The notes beneath the pieces are model-generated. The model searched no databases. It was not told the DNA's origin and was given only the letters and a program-made list of their open reading frames with translations. A program made the translations under genes and the position numbers. A DNA stretch of 64,000 nucleotides from Hansfordia pulvinata (Eukaryota > Ascomycota > Sordariomycetes > Xylariales): the NCBI GenBank assembly GCA_006538405.1, contig BJKQ01000005.1:558001-622000 (forward strand), given 5' to 3'. Shown here piece by piece: positions 45,390 to 56,487 of this stretch (positions within the stretch are counted from its first letter, which is position 1; each line of letters starts with the position of its first letter).

Positions 45390-46100
45390 ATGGCAACCCA
45401 GGCAGACATTCCCTCACTTTCTCCATCTGCGCTCGTTTGGCCAATTTCTATGTATAAAATTTCAGCCCATGTATAAAGCTTTAGTCGACGCGAGTCATTC
45501 TAGTGGCGTATGTTGCGCCGATTCCGACGTAACTGGTCATCTTTTGGGCGTTTTCTAATTGGGTTTCTTTCCATCTTCTAAAATACAAGTGGGCGTTCTC
45601 GCGGCCGCAAGCTCTGTCATTTATATAGCTGTGGTGTGCACGAGGGTCGACAGACATGCGTGATACCCAGATGCGAATAGACTGGATACGCGAGTCTTGG
45701 CATAGACGTTGAATATCAGCAATAAAAGAGAGAAACAGTCAGTCCCAGCCGAGCCTCCCGTGTGCATGAGACGCCAGGCACGTGACCTACAACGAATGAA
45801 CGTGGAGTGTGGCACAGGGCTAGCCCGCAGACGTTGGGCCTCGGCCATCTATCACATTGTCATCACCCACACAGCTCACTTGGCCGCTCGTCCAGCTCAC
45901 TTTACTGCCTGCGCAGCTCGCCCTGCCGCACCCGCAGCACACGATATCTGTGAAAGCCTGTCCGCCGTTCGAACCGACCTGCGAGAGCGTCTCTGTGCCC
46001 ACCCGACTTGTCCACCCGAGGTCTCTTTCTTGGCGTCGTCCGTCGTTTCACCCGTACTCCCCCGAGCCCACACGTATAATCGCCCCCCATCCGACGCAGA
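45390..46100. other. Intergenic region
   Basis: 711 bp between the exchanger gene and the hydrolase gene on the same strand. It should contain the exchanger terminator and the hydrolase promoter. No gene or repeat stands out. Confidence 0.65.
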
Positions 46101-47596
46101 ATGGGCGGCCCCCCGGCCGCCGACAGAGGCGAGGAGCCGCTGCAGGCGCCCACCACGCCTCGCACGCCTGCGACGGCGGCGGCGGCGGCGGCCCGCGCGA
46201 GGGGGAGCGGGACGACGGGCGAAGAAGAAGGGGTGAAAAGGAGGAGGAGGAGGGAGGAGCTGCTGGAAGACTGGACGGTGCGGCTGCCGCACAAGCCATC
46301 GGCGGGGCTGGCTTGCCGGGTGGCGCGTGGCGGGGGCGCGCTGGGGCGGTCGCAGCTGGTCGTCTTCCTCAACGGGCTCGTGCTGGCGCAGGGGGAGTCC
46401 TGGGGGGCTTGCGCCGATGCTCTGCTGGAGGGGTGGTGGCGTCGTCGTGGAGGGGAAGGGGAAGAGGAGGAGGAACAGGGCGACCAGAGACAAGAGGGGT
46501 ACCCTTCCCTCCTGACGTACGACCGGTACGGGCAGGGGGCGTCGGAGAGGGACCCGGGGGACGACGAAGACGGAGACGGGCCGCCGGGGGGCGGGGGTGG
46601 AGGGCGGCGGCGGCGGCAGCACGGGCTGGAGGACGTGGAGGAGGACCTGTGGGCTCTCGTCGAGGAGGTCTGGCGGCGTCTCTGGCGGCCGGGTTGTGGT
46701 GACGACGAGGAAGAAGAAGAAGAAGAGGGAGAGGCAGAAGAAGAAGAAGAAGAAGTGGAGAAGGAGAAGAAGAAGGACAAGAGGCCCGCCCTCGTCCTCG
46801 TGGCCAACAGCATCGGCGCCCCGCTGGCCTGGCTGCACGCGCGGCGGCGGCCGGGCCGGGTCGCGGCCATCGTCATGCTGGACAGCAACATGGCCAGCAG
46901 CGACATGGTCTCCGTGTTCCCGGACCCGGACGAGGGGAGGGGCGGCGGTGGGCCGGGGGCGAGGAGGAGGCTCGCGACCTGCGGGCGGCGCGGGCCGCGT
47001 ACCGCGCCGCGTTCCACCCGGGTGTGCGCAACGCCGAGGGCCTGGACCGCAGGGGCATCGCGGGCTTGCTGCCGCTGCCCGTCGGGGCCGAGGGGGAGAG
47101 GCTTGTCGGGTGGTCGTCATCGTCATCTTCACCGTCATCGGAGGCTGAGACGGAGAAAAAGACGGAGACGGAAATAATGAACAGCCTGAAGAAAGAAGAA
47201 GAAGAAGAAGAAGAAGGAAAAGGGCAGGGAAAAGAAGATAAAGGCCCCCTCATCGCCGTCGCAGAGCACGACTGGGCCGTCTTCGCCGAGGCCTGCGCCA
47301 CGGGCTCGCTGGCCACGCCCGTCTACCTGACCAACCGCTACCTCAACCCGGCCTGGAGGGCGTACCACGAGGCCATGTTCCTGCTGACCGAGCCCGAGCG
47401 GTGGGTCGGCGGCGGCGGTGACGACGGATCCGAGGAGGAGGAGGAGGGGCAGAGACAGAAACAGGGACAAGGGCAGAAGCCGGGGCACGGGCAGGTCATC
47501 GAGGCGCGGGGCTGCGGGCACTTCATCCCCCGCGACGACCCGGCGTTCGTGGCGGGCCTGGTCGCGCGCGTCGTCCGGCTCGCCGCTGAGTTGTGA
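46101..47596 (+). CDS. Alpha/beta-hydrolase with acidic low-complexity inserts (one apparent frame break)
   Basis: Serine-hydrolase fold of unknown substrate. From ATG 46101: beta-strand block QLVVFLNGLVLAQGESW (85-101), TYDRYGQGAS (139-148), nucleophile elbow ALVLVANSIGAPLAW with Ser at about 237, then VAAIVMLDSNMASS. The frame breaks in the G5 run at 46955-46959. The next frame continues EEEARDLRAARAAYRAAF, then GLLPLPVG, the acid-region block PLIAVAEHDWAVFAEA, and EARGCGHFIPRDDP with the likely catalytic His, ending at TGA 47594-47596. A single missing base joins the two. At least five surface loops are filled by Glu/Lys/Gly/Arg runs (about 119-131, 150-175, 200-228 and two after the break) encoded by GAA/GAG-type microsatellites, unusual for this family. 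No intron is seen. Confidence 0.78.
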
Positions 47597-47904
47597 GCGC
47601 TGAGCGAAGGGCGTGGGGGACTATTCGTCCTTGTCCACCTGGAGGCGTACGTGCCCTGAAAAGGAGGTTATCTATCTCGAGCGGTGAAGTAGCCCTAACC
47701 AACAGTCTCCTATTACAAAATTTATTCACACCAGTTGTAGTGCGACTCTCTGTGCCTTTGTAGCTTTGGCTTCTAGCTTCCTTTTCTTCTTCTTCTTCTT
47801 CTTCTTCTTTTTCTCCTTCCACGTTCCGCGGGTTTAGACAGACAGCGATACCCCCTTTTCTTCTTTCTTTCCATCTAACTTGGCGTCTATAAGCACCCAG
47901 GCAC
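47597..47904. other. Convergent 3' intergenic region
   Basis: 308 bp between the convergent hydrolase and small secreted-protein genes. It has a CTT-rich tract at about 47784-47810. Both terminators must lie here. Confidence 0.7.
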
Positions 47905-48504
47905 CTACCAATTGCTCTCCAACCAATTGCTCTCCAGGATCTTCTTTAACCATAACGGCCGATCGCTCTTCAGGATCCTGACGCCGACGGCCTCAACCCG
48001 GCCCACCACCCTTTTCTTTTTGGGTCTTTTGGGGTCCTTGATCGAGGCAGCGAAGTCGCTCATCCAATCGTTCTCGGCCCACAGCTTGAGGAACTCCTCC
48101 TCGATCTCCGGCGCCTGGCGCCGGACGTCGGTCGGCTTGACGCCCTTCTCCAGCGTGCAGCTGACCTTGCCCACGTCGAAGGCCACGGTGTCGCTTCGGC
48201 CCCTGAAGTGCTGCACGGTCCCCTTCCCGTCGAGCAGCGCGTCCCTGAAGGCCTGGCGGAACCCGGTGCTCTCCGTGAGCGCCAGTGCCCGGATCGCCTC
48301 GTTCTGCTGCTGCGCCCCCATGCCCAGGGTCCCCGGCGCCGAGCCCCACTGCCGGCTGCGGTCGGCGCTCAGGGTGACCTCGCCGATGTCGCTTTTGACC
48401 CAGCCGACACCGCGGCTCTGCAGGGCCGCCGGGCCGGAAGGCAGGCCGACGGCGCTGCCGGCGGAGAGGAGCAGTGTCGCCGCCAGGGTCTGGAGCAAGT
48501 ACAT
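47905..48504 (-). CDS. Small secreted protein of unknown function (199 aa)
   Basis: Uninterrupted frame from ATG 48504. Residues 1-20 (MYLLQTLAATLLLSAGSAVG) are a classic signal peptide. The mature part is about 180 residues, has a single Cys and is alpha-helical in appearance (EAIRALALTESTGFRQAFRD, EIEEEFLKLWAENDW), with a basic DPKRPKKKRVVGR segment. The C-terminus is a tandem duplication LESNWLESNW from a 15-bp repeat at about 47908-47937. I do not recognise a family. A secreted, lineage-restricted role, possibly in host or substrate interaction, is inference from the signal peptide and size only. Confidence 0.72.
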   Translation of the reverse strand: MYLLQTLAATLLLSAGSAVGLPSGPAALQSRGVGWVKSDIGEVTLSADRSRQWGSAPGTLGMGAQQQNEAIRALALTESTGFRQAFRDALLDGKGTVQHFRGRSDTVAFDVGKVSCTLEKGVKPTDVRRQAPEIEEEFLKLWAENDWMSDFAASIKDPKRPKKKRVVGRVEAVGVRILKSDRPLWLKKILESNWLESNW

Positions 48505-49721
48505 CTTGCCCTTTTTTCCCCCTTTTTTTCCTTTCCTTTTTTTTTAGGGGGGGATTCCTGGGTCGTGGGTATAACCGTGCAAAAGCAGGATCCTGCTGTT
48601 TCTAGTCCTCTTGCCTCTCGTTCTTTCTCTTCCTCCTTTCCGAAGCCCTGGGTTTATTATGTTTCTCTCTCCTAAACTTGAGCAAAAAGGCTCCGGCCGA
48701 GAATAATGGAAAGTGATGCAAACTGACCGATATTTCGGATGTCTGGTGTGGCTGGTCGCGTGCAAAGGAAAGAAAAGCAAATGCTGGCGTGCGTGAGAAG
48801 CCTCCCTTTTACACTTGCTCGCAACGAAGGATCCCGACCCGGGCCCTGGGGCGGTTTCTCTGTTCCCTCTCTGGGCTTTTTCTTCCTCTGCAATTCCACG
48901 TGCGCCGCGTTCCGGATGGCCGTAATTCCACATCTCGGCACCGGGGGCGAGCCCATCTCACTGCCCGGCAGTGCTGCCGCCCCAATCGGGTAATCCTGCT
49001 CACTCGTGATTCCGGTAACTTTACCGTGCAGGTCTGCATGGATGCCACACGGCCGCAAATGGTAATAGCACGGGCGTACGGTGGCGACCTCTCGCCTGTG
49101 ATGCGAGGAAACTTGGCCGCACGCTCGTGACATTACTATCTGCGGCCGTGTGGCACGCGGGTCGTGTGTACGGAGTAAGGTACTCACGTCTCTCGTTCCC
49201 CGATTGCCACGACATACCATACGGCTCAAGCCGAGGCCTCTGGAACAAAAGTCATCGCGCCGATCCAACCGAACAACAAGAGGGGATTCGCTAGAGGGGA
49301 TTCGCTCGAGCGCCAACACCGGCCCTCAAATAATTATTCAGAGCATACAGGCAGCAACTGCCAACTAACTCATCGCTTCGGTTGACCCCCAGACTCCGAA
49401 ATGCAACGCTGGAATAGCTCATGCAACAGACCACATCCCACATCTCACATCCCGCGAGCCGCGAGCCAGGGCCGCGTTGCCGACTCCCTCCAAAGCCGGC
49501 ACAACTCCCGAGTCTGATGAAGGGGCCGTGGCGAGACCGCACCGCTGCGAGCGATCCAAATAATAACCCAAAGTGGCGGACGCCGCCGGAGGGCCAAAGC
49601 GATATGAATGTTTTGGTGTACATAGATCCAACAGTGGTCTTTGAATTCCTGCTTTCACCCTTGGAGGCCATACCTCCCCAGCACCACGTCTCTCACCACC
49701 AAAAATACCCATATCCAACAA
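48505..49721. other. Intergenic region
   Basis: 1.2 kb between the secreted-protein start and the 3' end of IML1. It includes T- and C-runs just upstream of 48504, and a 14-bp direct repeat AGAGGGGATTCGCT at about 49279-49306. No gene was supported. Confidence 0.65.
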
Positions 49722-52700
49722 TCAATATTGCACGCTGCCCCTGCGCAAGAAAGCCGACCCCGTAGCCGGCGGAGGCGGCGGCCGCGCGTTGCTGCTGGGG
49801 CTGCTGCTGCTCGCCGGCGTCTCGACCGTGAGCAGCGAGGGAGGCAAGCCGAGGGACGGAATGCTGGACTCCGGGCCGACGAGGCTGCCGCCACCGCCAC
49901 CGCCTCCGCCCTCTTCGGCACCCGACAGGGACGACTGCGCCGAGGCCGTGGTCGCCGGCGTGCCCGGCCCCGCCTGCCCCGCTGCCGCCGCCGCGGGCCG
50001 CCTCTCCAGCACCTCGCGGTAGAACGCCTCGAGGGCGCCCGCGTCGCTGCAGAAACCGCGCAGCTGCTCCTCGAGCACCAGCCCGTCTAGGCCTAGGTTC
50101 CCCCCCGGCTTGGAACCGCTGCCGCCGCCACCGCCCGCACCCCCCGCCGTGGCCGAGACCTCGTTCACCGCAGCGGGGTGGCGGGCGCCGGTGGCCGTCG
50201 GCGCGGCGAACAGGACGGGGCGGAACATGGGCGACGAGATGGGCGTCGGCTCGGGCAGGCCGTGCGCCGCGCTGCCCGACATGAGCCGCGTGACCCGGTC
50301 GTTCTTCTGCGGGGCCTCGCTGCCGCTGCCGCTGCCGCTGCCGCGGGCGGCCATGGCCGCCGCCGCCGAGGGGTTCGAGAAGGCCCGGTTGCTGTACAGC
50401 CGGTTGGCCAGCATGAGGAAGCTGCCGTCGTCGGCGATCTGCACCAGCGCCATGCCCGTGCGGTGGATGTACTGGCTGTACTTGAAGTCGGGCCGCCCCC
50501 ACGAGTACGTCACGTCCACGCTCGGCGAGAAGTTGGCCGCCGCCTCGATGTCCAGCACGTAGTCGAGCTTCTTCAGGATCGCGACCTGGTAGAAGTGCCG
50601 GTCCGCGTGCGCCTGCAGGCCCATCGTGTTCGGGTCAAAGTAGTTGAGCGGCCGCAGGGCCGGCGGCGGGACGCACAGCCTGACCCGCTTCGGCTCCCGG
50701 AACGGGTTGACGTCGTTGATCCGGTGCGCCTCGGCGATCGGCACCTCGACCAGCCGCAGCCCGTGCTGCGTCGCGATCGCCGCCCACTGCTTGATGGCGT
50801 CCTCGATCAGCTTCGCCGTCACGTTGACCCAGTCCAGCCGGATGTGGAAGCAGTTGTCCGGGTTGTGCAGCCGGTCGTAGTGCAGCGTCACAATCTCCGG
50901 CCGGAACGACTTCTTGCGGTGGTCGACGTCGTACCGCATCATCTTGCTCAGGTCCACCTTGGGCCGCTTGCCCATCGCTGTCGAGATCGTCGGGGTCGTG
51001 GCCCCGGAGATCGGAGACCCTTCGCCGATGGACGTCGGCCTGTTGAAGCTCGTCAGACCCAGCCTGGAGAGTCCTTGGGCAGGTTCTCCGCCAGCGGGGT
51101 GACCGGGGTGGTCGAGTCCTTCTTACGCGAGGCGAACCACCCGGTCTGGTTGGGCTTGGCGTGCTCGCCAGAGACGTGGTAGAAGAACTGCCCGTCCCGG
51201 AAGTTGTGCCGCTTGTCGACGTGGACAAAGATGCCTCGGTCGCGGTCCTTTTTCGCTTCCTTGCTCGACTCCCTGTCCTTGTGCTTGTCCACCGGTATCA
51301 TGAGCGAGTTGCCCAGCTCCACGGCCTCTTCGCGGCTCGACAGGTCCTCAAAGTGCTCGAGCAGCCACGTGGTCATTTCAGATCCAATGAAGCAGCTCTG
51401 GTGCACGCGTATGTGCCAGCGGCGAGGCTGCATCTTGATCCCGCCCTGGTCGGGCGGCTGCTGGATCGCCTCGGCCAAGGCCGCGACGTTGAAGTTCTTC
51501 TTGGTGAAGCGCTCCTTGCTGGAGACCAGCTGGTTCCTGCGGTGCATGGTTTCCAGGCTCTCGTAGGCAGGCAGCGACTCGGTCTCCAGGTTGACGGCGA
51601 CGGAAGGGTCGTCCGTCTTGTAGAGGATGTCCAGCGGCGTGAAGTCCCGCTCGCCAGCGCCGGTGGTGCCTTGGAACTGGCGCTCCGAGGGCGACACAAC
51701 GCGATGCTTCTGCCACATCTGCGCCAGGCGCTTGATGCCCTCCAGGCGGATCTCCTCGTCGTTGTCGCCCGTCTGCGACTTGGACGTCATGGCTGATGCG
51801 ACGCGAGGATGCATGGGTATCAGGACGAATCTCGCTCTCCAGAACCGCAGGCTGTCCGTCATCTCGTCCCGGTGGCCGGCCAGGTAGGAATCGATGTAGT
51901 TCCAATTCTTGTCTGGCGTGGGCTTGAAGAGGTCAAAGTTGAACGTGTGGTACTTGTCCTCCACCAGAGTGCGGATCGCGGGCTTGTACAGGCGCAGGGC
52001 CTGGCTAGCCTGGTGCGAGGGCTCGTTGGGCTTGCGCGTGAAGATGTTCACCTCGACCTCGGTCGCGTTGACACACGAGAGCTGGTGCACGGTGTTTCCG
52101 ACACTCATGAAGATGCTGGTGCCGTCCTCCACAATCTTGTCTTTCCCAAAGATGTCGGCCACCTTGAGGCTCTTCTGGCCCAGGGCCTTGGTGACGGCCG
52201 ACCCAATCACGACCTGGAAGCCGTACGAGAACCGCGCGTAGATCAGCTCTCGAAGCAGGTCCTCCCGAGATCTGGGCTCCGCGGACGAGTCCTCATCGTC
52301 AAAGTCCTGGGACACGTTGTATGGCTGGCGCTGGAACTCATTCTCCAGCTGCGTCCTGGTGGGGAAGTGCTCCGTCGTCAGCGGGACGGCCGCCGGACAC
52401 GAGAGAGATTTCCACTTCATGATCTTCATGTTGGAGGACCTTGGAAAGACGTGCTGCCATCGACTAAACAGCAGCGTATCGTCGACCTTGCCGAGGTTGG
52501 GGTTCGAAGGGTTGAACACAACCAGCCACGGAGCTTGCGCCATGACAGGGGACATGGTCGCTGGCAGCTCCGGCAAAGCACCGGCAAGCAGCTTGGAGGT
52601 GTACATTTTCTGCTCGTCTTCCGCCCGCACTGCGTTGGACGTCTTGAGATCGCGGTCGTCGTGCCGGGCACTCTTGGACGCGGCAGGTGGGAGTATGGAG

Positions 52701-55684
52701 GCGGGTTTGAACGTGGCCCCCGGCGCGACATCCAGATTCGGGCTCTTGATGTATATGGGCCGGCTTGTGCTGGCCTTGGGCGTCCTGCTCGAAGCTTCAC
52801 CACGAGAGCGCGCGTCTGACGGCGCGCCAGCCTCGATGGGCTTGGGGTTGCTTGGCCCAAACTGCCCCTTCTCCAGCATGGATTTGGAGCCCACCGGGTT
52901 GACCTCCGTGTTGGAGTACATGGCGTTCACCGTCTCGGTCTTGAGCTCGGCCATGGCCGCCTTGGGCGCGGCGATGCCAAAGCCCCTTTGGCCCAGACTA
53001 ATCTGGCGGATGAATTTGGGCGTCTTGACTGGACGCTTGACTTGGTTTTGACTAGCAACCGAGTCCCGGCGCGACTTGTCAAACCGGCCCAGGTCCATGT
53101 GCGACGTGGACGTCACGCTGGACGACAGGCTCACCGGGGGCGTCTGGCCCCTCCTCTTGGAGAGAGAGGTGCCCAGAGAGCCGGTGTCGTCGTGGCGCCT
53201 TCGTGCTGGCTCGCGGGCTTGCTTGTAGGCGCTAGCAGCATCGGTCGGTCTGGTTGCGGGAAGCCGGGCTCTTTGGTCATCAAACATCTGCATCCGTTTC
53301 CACACCGACACATCGGCGTCGGCTTTGGCGAGCTTATCTGGGCGGAACTTCTGGAAGCCGTAGACCGGCTCAAACAGCGTGTCGGGAACGCGCCTGTGAA
53401 GACGGTCCGATGCCTCGTTGCGGGTGGCAGGCCGGCTCTTCCATTTGTCCACCAGGCCTATCGTGGACGAATAGACATCATCGGCGTGGAGGGGCGTCGT
53501 CTGGATCTCGTTGGTTTCCAACACACTTCGCATCTGCAGGTTGTACATTCTACACCTCGTGATGAACTCCTGGCGCCGGTTCTCGGAACACTGGTCTGGC
53601 ACCGAGAGGGAAGCCCCGTGGAAAGACAGGCTTCCGTTGGCTTTCCCGGTCCAAAACGATATGTGCAGCCACTGAGGCATGGCGAAGACCCACTCGTCAG
53701 TGAGCATCCTGCTCTGCTCGGACACGACAAGAGCCGAGCCGTCGGCGTTCTTGGTGGGGGAGAGAGAGCCGGTGATGGTGTTGTAACTGCTCGACAGAGT
53801 GGTTGGCTGGCGCGGCGTGCCGTCATGGCTTCGCAGCGGCTGCGCATGGGTTCTTCGATGGTTGGGGCCTAGATAATGCGGATTCCGGTACCGGAACAGG
53901 GGCACGGAATGAAGCGGCATGTTGGGCAGGCAGACCAGGTCCACGCCGATGCCGTTGCTTATCAGCGCGTCGGTCGAATTCCGCAGGGCATCATAGTCCA
54001 CCTCGAACACGGCAGAGCCGGGCGTGATGACGACGATGGAGATGCCTGTCCGCAGCAGATCGCGGTCGATGTAGTCGTGCGTGTACTGAGAGGAGGCCAG
54101 GTTGATGGCCTCGAGGACATTTCCGTACATGGCCAGGGCAGGCTCGGCGCGGATGCTGCTGATCGAGTCGCCTTCCGCCAACGACGGGTCGCCTGCACGG
54201 GCCGCGGTCTTCATGGCCTCCTGGTGATGGAGATTGATGTCGCGACGAAAGACGTTCGACTCGGCCTTGAGCTGGTGGAGAATCTTGGTCCACTCGCCAC
54301 TGGACATCTCGCTGACCACAACGCGGTAGAAGTCTTTATAGGGCCGTCTTTGGCCGGAAGTCTGGTAGCCCGTGTAGTATTCGTCCTGAAGCGGAGAGGC
54401 CGCGAGCTCGGTGGTGAGGCCCGTGTCGTACTCCATGCGCGTGAAGAGGACAATGCTGACCAGGTGCTTCACCTGGAGCTGGGCCCATTTCTTGAAAAGG
54501 CCCGGGAGGAAGCCATTGACGAGCTTGGAGAACATGATGCCGCCGGAGCCGTCCGAGTCAAAGTCCCACATCTCGCGGGCCATCTGCACGAAGAGGGTGT
54601 AGCGGGCGGACTCGGAGCGGAAGATTGGCCGGGTGTTGTGGCCGAAGAAGGCCGACTTGACACGCCGCCCGTCGACGAAGACGGCCGAGATGGTGGCCTT
54701 GACGGTTCCCAGATAGTAGATGATCTGGCCCTTGTAGATGGTGCGGTCGACCAGGTCGGCCGCCGCGAGCTGCCACATGTCGGAGCGGGACAGATACATG
54801 TCCTTGAAGGAGAGCTCGACATGCGAGGCCTCGAGAGCCGGGGCGGACTGGTCGATGGGGGCGAGCACGACCTGGGTGCCCTTCTTCATATTGAAGGCGT
54901 CGCCAATGTGCTTGGCGAGGTAGATCTCGACGTTGGGCAGCCTGGCCTTCATCTCCTTGGACATGTCCTTGGCGACGAAAATGTAGCGGCGCTCCGACTC
55001 GAGCTCGGCGCGCGAGGGCGCATCGGAGTCGTGGGAGCCTCGGTGGTGGGCGGAGTGCCGGTAGGAGGAGGAGAGGCCCGAGCCGGCGGCGGCGGCAGCA
55101 GAGGCGGCGGCGGCGCCCGAAGAACCAGGCGCGGAGAGGCCGAGGCCATGGATGTGGCCGTGGGACGAGGGGCCGTGGGAGGCGGAGGAGGCGCGGTCGG
55201 AGGGGTCGTACTTGACGGGGCAGATGGACATGAGCATGCCGGGGCGGACGGCGCGGCTGATCAGGTCGAGATTGACGTAGACATCGTCGCCGATGACGGA
55301 GTCGTTGATGGCAATGGTGCAGGTGCGGTGCGAGGGGCGGGCGTGTGCGGGGCCCTGGCCAGGGCCGTGGGCGTGGGCGTGAGCGTGAGCGTGAGCGTGA
55401 GCACTCGCGTGTGACAGAGACGGCGGCGGACGGGAGGCGGACGAGTCGCGGACGGTCGAGGTGCTGGAGGCGTCATCCGGGGAGCGGGAGGGGTCGGTGA
55501 ACATCTTGTCGAGGCTGGTGCGGCTGAACTGGCGCAGGTGGGAGGTCCATTGCGGTGTGCGACGTAGGGCGGAGGGCGACTGGGCGTGTGGCTGCGCGTG
55601 TGACTGTGCCGGCCCCTGTGCCGGTCCCTGTGCCGTTGGTGGTTGATGAGCCGCGTTGCGCGACATGGCGCCTCCGTCAGTCAT
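49722..55684 (-). CDS. iml1: Iml1/DEPDC5-like subunit of the SEACIT/GATOR1 complex (one apparent frame break)
   Basis: Iml1 is the GTPase-activating subunit of SEACIT, which restrains TORC1 at the vacuole during nitrogen limitation. From ATG 55684 (a second in-frame ATG at 55666 is possible) the N-terminus is Gln/Pro-rich with an Ala-His dipeptide run. The Iml1 domain follows (INDSVIGDDVYVNLDLIS, YLAKHIGDAFNMKKGTQVVL, GTVKATISAVFVDGRRVKSA). A DEP domain lies at about 1400-1495 (RRWHIRVHQSCFIGSEMTTW, GQFFYHVSGEH). The frame ends early at 51053, just after PKDSP. The family continuation (RLGLTSFNRP ... RYDVDHRKKSFRPEIVTLHYDRLHNPDNC-type block) resumes one base out of register near 51060-51066 and runs to the stop at 49722. 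One missing base would join them to about 1990 residues. The C-terminus has Gly-rich inserts. No introns are visible. Confidence 0.9.
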
Positions 55685-56487
55685 GCCGGTGCAGCGGGCA
55701 GGGAGCGGGGGAGATGATCATGGCGCGCGCCCGGACCCGTGTGCCATTGACGCGCGGGCAAACTCAGGCAGGCGAGGTACCGTGGGTTACCTGGCAAGGA
55801 TGCTGACGGGGGGCGAGCTGAGCCGTGGTTGAGGAGCGCGGGGGGAGGCGAGGTGAGGCGGCGAGGTTTGCGACGACGAGGTGGCATGCATCGCCGACGG
55901 GCGCGGTTGACACCAATTACTTCATCATAGGTACGAGTAGCTCGCGCCGTCCGTTTCGGTATAGCGGCAACCTGAACGGAAGCTGCTAATTCTGAGAGTG
56001 GGTTCGATGTAAAGATCCATTCCCAATTAACGAGCAGGACACGCTGGAGCCGGAAGTAGTCAATTAGCGCCTTTCCTCCCACGAGCCCTATAGGGTACCT
56101 TAAGTACTCGTACTTGGCTTCCATCTGGGAGAGCCTTCCGGGTACCTAAGCCCTGCACTCTTACGCGTAGCACGGCACTCGCACGCATGCTGCCCGACAA
56201 CCACGACTCACTTCCAACATGGGAAGCAGTCTTCCAGCATTGGCGTCCACTCGCGTCACTGGAGAAACGAGTAAACGCTCCCGACATATCGTACACTGTC
56301 CTACTAAGAAGTTCACAGCGAGCGCTTTACGACATGGTGACATCTCACAAGACCACCTCACTCATCTAATCCATCAGATCCGGATGCAAACTTAAATATG
56401 TGATATTATATTACCTATGTCCCGGAACTATAGAAACCGAGCCTATCCGCGTGGAAGCAATAAGCGGCAACAGCACACACAAGCCCG
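55685..56487. other. Intergenic region
   Basis: 803 bp upstream of IML1 and downstream of the dehydrogenase gene, both on the minus strand. It has two copies of the 8-mer (55932, 56105) and GGTACCTTAAG-type motifs. No gene was supported. Confidence 0.65.

Noticed and set aside
45897..47138. Long minus-strand frames opposite the hydrolase gene
   Set aside because: They are antisense shadows of purine-rich low-complexity coding sequence; the plus strand has the hydrolase motifs.
53876..55414. 512-residue plus-strand frame opposite IML1
   Set aside because: It mirrors the codon bias of IML1 on the other strand and is rich in Gly/Val/Asp without domains.
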